Of a stretch of DNA of 64,000 nt, positions 51,877 to 59,587 are shown piece after piece. Positions within the stretch are counted from its first letter, which is position 1. Every line of letters begins with the position of its first letter. Location: assembly GCF_040187885.1 (NCBI RefSeq), contig NZ_JBDPLH010000003.1, forward strand, positions 1-64,000. The letters are read 5' to 3'. This DNA is from Roseateles_E cavernae (GTDB lineage: Bacteria > Pseudomonadota > Gammaproteobacteria > Burkholderiales > Burkholderiaceae_C). A model generated the notes under the pieces. The model made no database searches, had not been told where the DNA came from, and saw nothing but the letters and a program-made list of their open reading frames with translations. Made by a program: the position numbers and the translations under genes.

Positions 51877-52743
51877 ATGAGCACCACCACACTGACGCTG
51901 ACCCAGCCGCGCGCGGTGGAGCGACTGGTCGCCGGCCAGGCGACCAGCGACGGCGCCGGGGTCAAGCTGACCCGCGTGCTGACCAACACTTTGCAGCGCC
52001 GCCTGGACCCCTTTCTGATGCTGGACGCCTTTGGCTCGGACCAGGCCGATGACTACATCGCCGGCTTTCCCGACCATCCGCACCGCGGCTTCGAGACCAT
52101 CAGCTATATGCTCGAAGGCCGGATGCGGCACCGCGACTCGGCCGGCAACGAGGGCTTGATCGAGGGCGGTGGCGTGCAATGGATGACCGCCGGCCGCGGC
52201 GTGATCCATAGCGAGCTGCCCGAGCAGCAGCAGGGCCGGATGGAAGGCTTCCAGCTGTGGCTGAATCTGCCGGCCAAGGACAAGCTGCGTGACCCTTGGT
52301 ACCGCGACATCGCCAGCACCGAGATCCCGGAGTTCGAACGGGACGGCGTCAAGGTGCGCGTGATCGCCGGCGAAAGCCATGGCGTCAAGGGCGCGGTGCA
52401 GCGCGAGCACACCGAGCCGCTGTACCTGGACCTGCATCTGGCGCCCGGTGCGAGCTTCGAGCAGCTGCTGCCCGAGACGCACAACGCCTTTGTCTACGTC
52501 TATCGCGGCGCGCTGCGCTTCGAGACCGGCTGCACGGTGCCGCCGCAACGCATGGCGATACTGGCCAACACGCCGGGCAGCGACGGTGTGCGGCTGAGCG
52601 CCGGCGACGAGCCGACCCGCGCGATCCTGATCGCCGGCAAGCCGCTGGACGAACCGATCGCGCAGTACGGCCCCTTCGTGATGAACACCCAGGCCGAGCT
52701 GATGCAGGCGGTGCGTGACTTCCAGACGGGGAAGCTGGCCTGA
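51877..52743 (+). CDS. Pirin-family protein
   Basis: A 288-aa bicupin of the pirin family. The metal-binding part is FPDHPHRGFETISYMLEGRMRHRDS with the downstream H and E in MTAGRGVIHSELPE. Bacterial pirins can be quercetinases or redox-responsive cofactors. Its N terminus (VLTNTLQRRLDPFLMLDAFG) is typical. It is paired with azoR, so it belongs to the same quinone or electrophile-response unit, read toward the isochorismatase-like gene. A second pirin lies 620 bp on, in the other direction. Confidence 0.93.
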   Translation: MSTTTLTLTQPRAVERLVAGQATSDGAGVKLTRVLTNTLQRRLDPFLMLDAFGSDQADDYIAGFPDHPHRGFETISYMLEGRMRHRDSAGNEGLIEGGGVQWMTAGRGVIHSELPEQQQGRMEGFQLWLNLPAKDKLRDPWYRDIASTEIPEFERDGVKVRVIAGESHGVKGAVQREHTEPLYLDLHLAPGASFEQLLPETHNAFVYVYRGALRFETGCTVPPQRMAILANTPGSDGVRLSAGDEPTRAILIAGKPLDEPIAQYGPFVMNTQAELMQAVRDFQTGKLA

Positions 52744-52815
52744 GTGAGCCATTGCTGCGGCGGGCCGGGTATAGACTGACGAGTCCCGGCCTGGCCGCAG
52801 TGAAAGCAGTCGTCC

Positions 52816-53358
52816 ATGAGCGAAACCGCTGTTCTTGTCATCGATGTGCAGCGCGGGCTGTTCGAGCCCGAGCCGCGGCCCTTCGAGGCCGATGCGGTGG
52901 TGGCGCGCATCAATGCGCTGACCGCCCGGGCGCATCAGGAGCGTGTGCCGGTGGCCTTCATCCAGCATGAGACCGCCGAGGGTCTGCTGGCCTTTCACTC
53001 GGACAGCTGGCTGCTGGAGTCGAAGCTGAATATCGGCGTCGGCGATGCGCTCTTGCGCAAGACCACGCCGGATTCCTTTCTGCGCACCGGTCTGGCGGAC
53101 TGGCTGGCCAAGCATGGCCGCCGGCGCGTCGTGTTGTGCGGCTATGCCAGCGAGTTCTGCGTCGACACGACCGCGCGCCGCGCCGCCGCGCTGGGTTTCG
53201 AGGTCGTGCTGGCGGCCGATGCGCACACCACGCACGACAAGCCGCATGCCGGTGCTGCCTTCATCCGCGAGCACCACAATGTCACGCTGTCCGAGATCAG
53301 CAGCTTCGGCCCGCGCATCAGCGCCGAGCCGAGTGCGCAGATCGATCTCGACCCCTGA
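52816..53358 (+). CDS. Isochorismatase-family cysteine hydrolase
   Basis: A 180-aa alpha/beta hydrolase of the isochorismatase/nicotinamidase fold. The catalytic triad is D10 (VLVIDVQRG), K82 (LLRKTTPDSF) and C115 (GYASEFCVDTT), with the family cis-peptide region before the cysteine. Typical substrates are amides such as nicotinamide, ureidoacrylate or carbamoylsarcosine. It is convergent with the second pirin, 2 bp between stop codons. The ligand is not evident. Confidence 0.9.
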   Translation: MSETAVLVIDVQRGLFEPEPRPFEADAVVARINALTARAHQERVPVAFIQHETAEGLLAFHSDSWLLESKLNIGVGDALLRKTTPDSFLRTGLADWLAKHGRRRVVLCGYASEFCVDTTARRAAALGFEVVLAADAHTTHDKPHAGAAFIREHHNVTLSEISSFGPRISAEPSAQIDLDP

Positions 53359-53360
53359 GA

Positions 53361-54248
53361 TCAGGGCGCGCGCAGCGCCGGCACCTCGGGCGCCAGCAGG
53401 CGCTCGCCGTCATAGCCCCTGACCTCGCCAAAGCCCTGGCCGGCGTTCCAGTCGGCCGCGAACCGGCGGATCTCGTCGGGGCTGCGGCCGACAAAGTTCC
53501 ACCACAGCAGCAGCGGCTCCGGGAAGGGCGGGCCGCCCAGCAGCAGCAGCCGCGCGGCCGCCGTGCTGCGCAGCTGCAGCCGGGTCTGGCCGGGCGCGAG
53601 ATACAGCAGCTCGCCGGGCTGCAGCGAGGCGGTCTCGCCGTCGTCCAGCTGCAGCGTCAGCTCGCCTTCCAGCGCCATCAGCCCGTGTTCGAAATGAGTT
53701 TGCAGCGCCAGCTCGGCCTCGGCCGCAGCGGCACAGGCCAGGTCCATGCCCAGCAGCTCGGTATCGCTGGGCACCGGCGAGCGCGCGCCACCGTGGCTGC
53801 CGACCAGCAGCGTGCCCGCGAAGCCGCCCAGGCTCAGCTGCGGCAGCGCGGCGAAATGTTCGAAGCGCGGCGGGCCGAAGCGGCTGTGCTCCGGCAAGGC
53901 GATCCACAGCTGGGCCAGCTGCAGCCTATCGGTCAGCGACTCCTCCGAGTGGCAGATGCCGCGCCCGGCCGTCATCAGATTGACCTGGCCGGCGCGCAGG
54001 ACCTGCTCGCTGCCCAGCGAGTCGCGGTGCAGGATCTCGCCTTCTATCATCCAGCTGAAGGTCTGCAGCCCGGTGTGCGGATGCGGGCCGACCCGCATGC
54101 CCTGGCCCGGCGCCAGCGTGGCCGGGCCGGCATGGTCCATGAAGCACCAGGCGCCGACGGTGCGGCGGCCCACGACCGGCAGCGCACGGCTGATCGGCAG
54201 GCCGCCGACCTCGCCTTGCTTGGCGGTGAAACGTTCAATCAAGGCCAT
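53361..54248 (-). CDS. Second pirin-family protein
   Basis: A 295-aa bicupin with the metal ligands in HPHTGLQTFSWMIEGEILHRDS and NLMTAGRGICHSEES; FMDHAGPATLAPGQG precedes them. It is only distantly similar to the pirin at 51877. The C-terminal cupin (LLYLAPGQTRLQLRSTAAARLLLLGGPPFPEP) is complete. It is monocistronic and divergent from nothing obvious: cueR lies 27 bp upstream on the same strand, so it may follow the copper genes. Either a quercetinase-like or a regulatory role is possible. Confidence 0.9.
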   Translation of the reverse strand: MALIERFTAKQGEVGGLPISRALPVVGRRTVGAWCFMDHAGPATLAPGQGMRVGPHPHTGLQTFSWMIEGEILHRDSLGSEQVLRAGQVNLMTAGRGICHSEESLTDRLQLAQLWIALPEHSRFGPPRFEHFAALPQLSLGGFAGTLLVGSHGGARSPVPSDTELLGMDLACAAAAEAELALQTHFEHGLMALEGELTLQLDDGETASLQPGELLYLAPGQTRLQLRSTAAARLLLLGGPPFPEPLLLWWNFVGRSPDEIRRFAADWNAGQGFGEVRGYDGERLLAPEVPALRAP

Positions 54249-54275
54249 TGAGGGCTCCTTTCGTCAGAGCGGCGA

Positions 54276-54677
54276 TCATGCCTCAGACAGACCGTCGAGG
54301 ATGGGACAGTCGGGCCGCTCGTCGCCATGGCAGCAGCTGGCCAAGGCCTCCAGGCTGCGCTTCATCGCCGTCATCTCGGCCAGGCGGCGGTCCAGGTCGG
54401 CCACATGGGCCAGCGCGATGCGCTTGACCTCGCTGCTGGCGCGCCGGCGGTTCTGCCAGAGCTTGAGCAGCTCGGTGATCTCGGCGATCGAGAAGCCCAG
54501 ATCGCGGGCGCGGCGTATGAAGCGCAGCGTGTGCACCTCCTTGTCCGAATAGAGCCGGTAGCCGGCCTCGGTGCGCGCGACCTGAGGCAGCAGGCCCAGC
54601 GACTCGTAGTGCCGCAGCATCTTGGCCGAGACGCCCGAACGCGCGGCCGCCTCGCCGATATTGAACAGCGTGCTCAT
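54276..54677 (-). CDS. cueR: Copper-responsive MerR regulator CueR
   Basis: A 133-aa MerR protein with NIGEAAARSGVSAKMLRHYESLGLL and the metal loop SCCHGDERPDCPIL. Cysteines C116 and C124, eight apart, match the Cu(I) ligands of E. coli CueR; an extra C115 precedes them. It activates copA and copZ through 19-bp-spacer promoters at about 57040-57113. Its start overlaps the copA stop by 4 bp, so it is co-transcribed with its target. Confidence 0.93.
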   Translation of the reverse strand: MSTLFNIGEAAARSGVSAKMLRHYESLGLLPQVARTEAGYRLYSDKEVHTLRFIRRARDLGFSIAEITELLKLWQNRRRASSEVKRIALAHVADLDRRLAEMTAMKRSLEALASCCHGDERPDCPILDGLSEA

Positions 54678-57031
54678 GTCGCCAGGCCCTTCCAGCGCTT
54701 CAGCAGCAGCGCATTGCCCAGCACCGAGACGCTGGACAGCGCCATTGCCGCACCGGCGATCACCGGGTTCAGATAGCCCAGCGCCGCCAGCGGGATGCCG
54801 ACGACGTTGTAGGCGAAGGCCCAGAACAGGTTCTGCCGGATCTTGGCGTAGGTACGCTTGGAGATATCGATCGCATCGGCGACCAGGGCCGGGTTGCCGC
54901 GCATCAGCGTGATGCCGGCCGCCGCCATCGCGACCTCGGTGCCGGTGGCCATGGCCATGCCGACGTCGGCGGCCGCCAGCGCCGGTGCGTCGTTGATGCC
55001 GTCGCCGACCATCGCGACATGCCGGCCCTGGGCCTTCAGTTGCGCGATGATGCGGGCCTTGTCCTCGGGCAGCAGCTCGGCGCGCAGCTCGTCGATGCCC
55101 AGTGTCTTGGCCACCGCCTGGGCGCTGCCGGCGTTGTCGCCGCTGAGCAGCAGGGTGCGTATGCCCAGCGCCTGCAGGCGCTGCACGGCGACGGCGGCCT
55201 GGGGCTTCAAGGCATCGCCGAAGGCCAGCAGGCCGATCAGCCGCGGCTGATCGCCGATCGCCGCCAGCCAGGACACAGTGCGGCCCTCGGCCTGTAAGGC
55301 GGAGGCACGGGCCTGCTGCGGGCCCAGGTCGACGCCCAGCTCCTGCATCCAGCGGCCGCTGCCCAGGGCCAGGTCTTGCTGCTCGACGCGGGCCTGGACG
55401 CCGCGCCCGGCCACCGCGCGCAGCGCGCTGCTCTCCGGCAGGACCAGGTCTTGCGCCGCCTCATGTGCGGCATTCATCACCGCATGCGCCAGCGGATGCT
55501 CGCTGCCCGCCTGCAGCGCGGCGGCCCAGCGCAGCAGCTCCGGCGCCCCCTCGGCCGCGATCAGCTGCGGCCGGCCTTCGGTCAGGGTGCCGGTCTTGTC
55601 CAGCGCCACCAGCTGCAGCCGGTGCGCCTGTTCCAGCGCCTGGGCGTCCTTGATCAGGATGCCGTGGCGGGCGGCGACACCGGTGCCGGCCATGATGGCG
55701 GCCGGTGTGGCCAGACCCAGCGCACAGGGGCAGGCGATCACCAGCACCGCGACCGCGTTGAGCCAGGCCTGCCCCCAGTCGCCGATACCGAGTCCCCAGC
55801 CCAGCAGCGTGATCAGCGCGATCACCAGCACCACCGGCACGAAGATGGCGCTGACCTGGTCGACCAGGCGCTGGATCGGCGCCTTGTGGCCTTGCGCGTC
55901 CTCGACCATGCGGGCGATGCGGGCCAGCGTCGACTCGGCGCCCAGCGCGCTGCAGCGCAGGCGCAGCAGGCCCTCGCCGTTGACGCTGCCGCCCGTCAGC
56001 CGCGCGCCGGGCTGCTTGTCCACCGGCAGGCTCTCGCCGGTGATCAGCGACTCGTCGACCTGGCTGCGGCCCTCCAGCAGCTCGCCGTCGACCGGGATGC
56101 GCTCGCCGGGCCGCACGATCAGCTCATCGCCCAGGCGCAGCGCGGCCAGCGGCAGCTCCTGCTCGCGGCCGTCTCGGATGACGCGGGCGGTCTGTGGCTG
56201 CAGCGCCTGCAGCGCACGGATCGCCGCCGTGGTCTGGCGCTTGGCGCGCGCTTCCAGCCACTTGCCCAAGAGCACCAAGGTGATCACGACGGCCGAGGAC
56301 TCGAAGTACAACGCATGGGCCGAGGCACCCCCCAGCAGGTGGTAGAGGCTCAGGCCGAAGGCCGCGCTGGTGCCCAGCGCCACCAGCAGGTCCATATTGC
56401 CGCTGCCGGCCCGGGCAGCGGCCCAGCCGGCCTTGTAGAAGCGCGCGCCCAGCCAGAACTGCACCGGCGCGCTCAGCAGCAGCTGCAGCCAGCCATCAAT
56501 CATCCAGTGCCGGCCCGCCAGCATGCCCAGCATCGGCACGACCAGCGGGGCCGAGAGCAGCGCCGCGATCAGCACCGGCCAGCCGCTGTGCGCCCAGGCC
56601 GGCCTGGCCTCGCCCGCGGCATCCTCCTTCAATGCCGCGCTGTAGCCGGCCTTGGCGACGGCCTGCAGCAGCGCCTCGGTTGACTGGCCGGCCAGCAGGC
56701 GCACGCTGGCGGTCTCGGTGGCCAGGTTGACCTCGGCGCTCAGCACGCCCGGCTGCTTGCGCAAGGCCTTCTCGACCCGGCCGACGCAGGAGGCACAGCT
56801 CATGCCGGTGATGGTCAGGGTCAGGTCTTGTGTCCGCAGCCCGTAGCCGGCCTTCTCGATGGCCGCGCGCAGCGCGTCCAGCCCGGCCGGGCCGGCGACG
56901 GTCGCTGCCTCGCTGGCCAGGTTGACCTCGGCCCGGCTGACGCCGGCAACCGCGCGCAGGGCTTTTTCGACACGGCCGACGCAGGACGCGCAGCTCATGC
57001 CGCTGATGGGCAGGGTGGTGATGGTGTTCAT
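54674..57031 (-). CDS. copA: Copper-exporting P1B-type ATPase
   Basis: A 785-aa heavy-metal ATPase. Two HMA domains at the N terminus carry C14xxC17 and C79xxC82 (both GMSCASCVGRVEKAL). The transmembrane metal motif is CPCALGLATPAAIMAGTG, the phosphorylation site DKTGTLTEG, and the hinge GDGINDAPALAAADVG. CopA pumps Cu(I) out of the cytosol using ATP. The copper-type CPC and double HMA indicate Cu(I) rather than Zn. Two copies of the CAGGTCTTG word lie in its coding region (55370, 55445), plus one at 56822. Confidence 0.96.
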   Translation of the reverse strand: MNTITTLPISGMSCASCVGRVEKALRAVAGVSRAEVNLASEAATVAGPAGLDALRAAIEKAGYGLRTQDLTLTITGMSCASCVGRVEKALRKQPGVLSAEVNLATETASVRLLAGQSTEALLQAVAKAGYSAALKEDAAGEARPAWAHSGWPVLIAALLSAPLVVPMLGMLAGRHWMIDGWLQLLLSAPVQFWLGARFYKAGWAAARAGSGNMDLLVALGTSAAFGLSLYHLLGGASAHALYFESSAVVITLVLLGKWLEARAKRQTTAAIRALQALQPQTARVIRDGREQELPLAALRLGDELIVRPGERIPVDGELLEGRSQVDESLITGESLPVDKQPGARLTGGSVNGEGLLRLRCSALGAESTLARIARMVEDAQGHKAPIQRLVDQVSAIFVPVVLVIALITLLGWGLGIGDWGQAWLNAVAVLVIACPCALGLATPAAIMAGTGVAARHGILIKDAQALEQAHRLQLVALDKTGTLTEGRPQLIAAEGAPELLRWAAALQAGSEHPLAHAVMNAAHEAAQDLVLPESSALRAVAGRGVQARVEQQDLALGSGRWMQELGVDLGPQQARASALQAEGRTVSWLAAIGDQPRLIGLLAFGDALKPQAAVAVQRLQALGIRTLLLSGDNAGSAQAVAKTLGIDELRAELLPEDKARIIAQLKAQGRHVAMVGDGINDAPALAAADVGMAMATGTEVAMAAAGITLMRGNPALVADAIDISKRTYAKIRQNLFWAFAYNVVGIPLAALGYLNPVIAGAAMALSSVSVLGNALLLKRWKGLAT

Positions 57032-57037
57032 GAGGGC

Positions 57038-57070
57038 AGTCTGGAGCTTGCCATTATGGGAAGGTCAAGC
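57038..57070 (-). promoter_or_regulatory. CueR-type promoter of copA
   Basis: On the minus strand TTGACC (57068-57063), a 19-bp spacer holding CTTCCCATAATGGCAAGC-like dyad arms (TTCCCAT and ATGGCAAG), and a -10 CAGACT (57043-57038) fit the MerR/CueR promoter layout with CCTTCCC-N-GGCAAGG character. It is 7 bp ahead of the copA start. Confidence 0.8.
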
Positions 57071-57082
57071 CTCAAATTGGGC

Positions 57083-57113
57083 TTGACCTTGCCACGATGG
57101 CAGACTTTAAGCT
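57083..57113 (+). promoter_or_regulatory. CueR-type promoter of copZ
   Basis: On the plus strand TTGACC (57083-57088) is followed by a 19-bp spacer containing CTTGCC-ACGA-TGGCAG, then TAAGCT (57108-57113). The copy is divergent from the copA promoter and shares its pattern, so CueR should induce both genes together with copper. Confidence 0.8.
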
Positions 57114-57147
57114 GCCGACATCCCCCATCCACAGGAGTACCAGCACC

Positions 57148-57351
57148 ATGCATCAATTCCATCTGCCCGATATGACTTGCGGCCATTGCGTCGCCACCGT
57201 CACCGAGACCGTCAAGGAGCTGGACGCTGCGGCGACGCTGGAGTTCGAACGCGAGGCCCGGCGCGTGCGCATCGGCAGCGAGCTGGGCCGCGAGGTGCTG
57301 GCCCGGGCGCTCAGCGAGGCGGGCTACACGCCGGCCACCGAAGCCGGCTGA
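57148..57351 (+). CDS. copZ: CopZ-like heavy-metal-associated copper chaperone
   Basis: A 67-aa single HMA domain with the metal motif MTCGHC (MTCGHCVATVTETVKELD) and EAGYTP near the end. Copper chaperones of this size hand Cu(I) to CopA. The ATG at 57148-57150 with AGGAG 11 nt upstream is chosen; the longer frame is promoter sequence. It is divergent from copA and has its own CueR promoter. Confidence 0.9.
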   Translation: MHQFHLPDMTCGHCVATVTETVKELDAAATLEFEREARRVRIGSELGREVLARALSEAGYTPATEAG

Positions 57352-57415
57352 GGCCCTGGACTTTGGCGGCCGGGCGCCGCCACAATGGGCGGCCAGGACC
57401 ATCAGGGAGCGGCTC

Positions 57416-58714
57416 ATGGACAGCGCGACGGTCAACCCGCACTACCTCGACCATGTGATGGTCAGCGCCGGGCGCAGCGGCGTCGAGGCCAGCGAGGATA
57501 TTGTCAGCGGCAGCGGCCAGAAGCTGCTGGCCAAGGGCGCGAAGCTGGACGAGGCGACGCGTGAGCGCCTGCTGCAGCACAAGCTGGCGAAGCCGCTGGA
57601 GGACTGCCTGCGGGTCGAGGGCGGCCTGACGCCGGAGCGCTTCGGCCCGGTGGCGGCGGCCCTGCTGGACGACTACCCGCTGCTGCGCGCCTTGTGCGGT
57701 GCCGAGCCGGCGGTGCCGCTGGCGCTGACCCGGCTGCGCCTGAGCGTCCCGCTGCAATTGCTGCTGAGCGTCTATGCCGATGGCGGCGCCGATCGGCTGC
57801 GCCATGCGGTGGGCGTGGCCCTGATGGCGCGGGCGCTGGCGCGGCGCCTGCTCGGCGGCGACATCGAGGCCCAGCGCCGGCTCGCGCTGGCCGGCCTGGT
57901 GCACGACGTCGGCGAGCTCTATATCGACCCCGCCTATCTGCGCCGCGACACGCCGCTGCAGGCCGAACAGTGGAAGCACATCGTCACCCATCCGCTGGTC
58001 GGCCAGCGGGTCTTGCAAGGCATGGACGGCGCAGGGCCGGCGCTGGCCGAGCTGGTGCTCAGCCACCACGAGCGGCTCGATGGCTTCGGCTACCCGCGCG
58101 GGTTGGCCGGCGAGCAGTTCGGCATCGAGGCCCAGGCGCTGGCGGCGGCCGAGTGGCTGATGGGCCTGCTGGAGAGCGGGTCCAGCCTGGTGGCCCATGC
58201 CAGCGTGGCGACGCGCCTGATCCCGGGCGAGTTCGGCCCGGCACTGCTGGAGGCCTTGCGCGCCGCCGGCCGAGCCAGCGATGCCGGCGGCCATCTGGCC
58301 GACGAGCATCGCAGCCTGGAGGCGGCCTTGCCGCAGGCGCTGCGGGTGTCGGAGCTGCTGCAGCGCTTTCGCGAGATCCGGCCGCAGCTGCGCGAGCGGC
58401 TGAGCGAGGGCTCGCCCGAGCTGCGCAGCATGCTGGCGCTGTGCGGGCAGCGCATCGACCAGCTGCAGCAGTCCTTCAGCAGCGCGGGCCTGGACCTGCA
58501 CGGGCCCGAGCATGTGATGCGCCTGCTGGCGCGCCGCGATCCCGAGGTGCAGCAGGAGGTGCTGGCCCTGGTGCGCGAGTTCGCCTGGCGCTTGCGCGAG
58601 CTGGAGCGTGCCTCGCTGATGCGGGCCGGTCTGATGGGCCCCGAGGATCTGGCCCTGGTGCAGGCCTTGATCGAGGCGGTGCGCGGCGCGGCGCTGCAGC
58701 CCGCCGAGGCCTGA
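57416..58714 (+). CDS. HD-GYP-like domain protein
   Basis: A 432-aa cytoplasmic protein. The HD-GYP core spans about 125-260: HAVGVALMARALARRL, LVHDVGELYID (H163, D164), THPLVGQRVL, HHERLDGFGYPRGL (H217, H218; G224-Y226-P227). The lysine usual in HD-GK is E here (HDVGE), so c-di-GMP hydrolysis activity may be altered. The C-terminal 170 residues are helical and unknown. The N terminus has a small LAKGAKLDEATRERLLQHKL segment, found in other HD-GYP proteins. It likely acts in c-di-GMP or related signalling. It stands alone downstream of copZ. Confidence 0.83.
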   Translation: MDSATVNPHYLDHVMVSAGRSGVEASEDIVSGSGQKLLAKGAKLDEATRERLLQHKLAKPLEDCLRVEGGLTPERFGPVAAALLDDYPLLRALCGAEPAVPLALTRLRLSVPLQLLLSVYADGGADRLRHAVGVALMARALARRLLGGDIEAQRRLALAGLVHDVGELYIDPAYLRRDTPLQAEQWKHIVTHPLVGQRVLQGMDGAGPALAELVLSHHERLDGFGYPRGLAGEQFGIEAQALAAAEWLMGLLESGSSLVAHASVATRLIPGEFGPALLEALRAAGRASDAGGHLADEHRSLEAALPQALRVSELLQRFREIRPQLRERLSEGSPELRSMLALCGQRIDQLQQSFSSAGLDLHGPEHVMRLLARRDPEVQQEVLALVREFAWRLRELERASLMRAGLMGPEDLALVQALIEAVRGAALQPAEA

Positions 58715-58723
58715 AGCCCCGGC

Positions 58724-59509
58724 TCAGGACCCGCGCGAGCGCGCGCCGCCCGAGCCCAGCTGGCGCAGTTGCAGCGCGGGCTCGCCGGCGTAGGCCACAT
58801 CGCCCGAGCCATACAGCCGCAGCAGCAGCCGCTCGCTGCGCCCCAGCTGGCTGTCGCCGCTGCCCCAGCAGGCCAGCTCGAGATGCTGGCCGTCCAGTGC
58901 GCCGGCCTGCACGCCGCCAGAGCCGCTGATGCGCCACTGCTGCTGAGCAGCCCAGCCGGCCGCATGCACCGCACCCGAACCCTGCAGGCTGGCCTGCCAG
59001 TGCGGCGCGCGCAGGCGCTCGATATGCAGATCGCCGGAGCCGCCGAGCTTGGCCTCGGCGCGTTCGCCGATCTCGACCCGGCCCAGGCGCAGATCGCCCG
59101 AGCCGCTGATGTCGATCAGCAGCTGGCGGGCCCGCAGCCGGTCCAGGCTGAGCCGGCCGCTGCCGCTGAGCTCCAGGCTGATCAGCTCGGCCTGCAATTC
59201 GGGCAGCGCGACATCGGCGCCGCCGGCGATGCTGAGCCGGCTCAGCCGCGCCGGCAGCGGCAGCCGCGCCGACAGCCGGCCGCGCTGGCCGGGGTCTGCG
59301 CTGAGCACCAGGGTGTTGCCCTCGCGCGCACGGCGCAAGCCCTTGAGCTGCTCGCTCTTGGCCGCGCTTGCGTCCAGCACCAGGTCCACCGGACCCTCGA
59401 TGCGCAGTGCCGTGATGGCCTCGTCCTGCAGGCTGACCTGGGCGCAGGCCGCCAGCAGGGCAAGACCCGCCACCAGGGCGGTCCGGCGGGTGGTGGGGAT
59501 GGGCTTCAT
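58724..59509 (-). CDS. GIN-domain (DUF2807) lipoprotein, putative adhesin-like
   Basis: A 261-aa lipoprotein: lipobox region ALLAACAQ, then a right-handed beta-helix GIN domain with repeats LSGSGRLSLDRL, ISGSGDLRLGRV, LGGSGDLHIERL, LQGSGAVHAAGW, ISGSGGVQAG and LYGSGDVAYAG. Such head domains occur in auto-transporter adhesins and in surface proteins. The ATG at 59507-59509 with GGAG 7 nt ahead is preferred over one 30 bp earlier. It is the last gene before the oxidoreductase pair, separated by about 80 bp. Confidence 0.82.
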   Translation of the reverse strand: MKPIPTTRRTALVAGLALLAACAQVSLQDEAITALRIEGPVDLVLDASAAKSEQLKGLRRAREGNTLVLSADPGQRGRLSARLPLPARLSRLSIAGGADVALPELQAELISLELSGSGRLSLDRLRARQLLIDISGSGDLRLGRVEIGERAEAKLGGSGDLHIERLRAPHWQASLQGSGAVHAAGWAAQQQWRISGSGGVQAGALDGQHLELACWGSGDSQLGRSERLLLRLYGSGDVAYAGEPALQLRQLGSGGARSRGS

Positions 59510-59587
59510 CGACGCTCCTCGCTGCATGGTGGCGGCCACTGTGCCGCCACCGCGATGAAGCCTCGATGAAGAAGGCGCCTCGCTACA

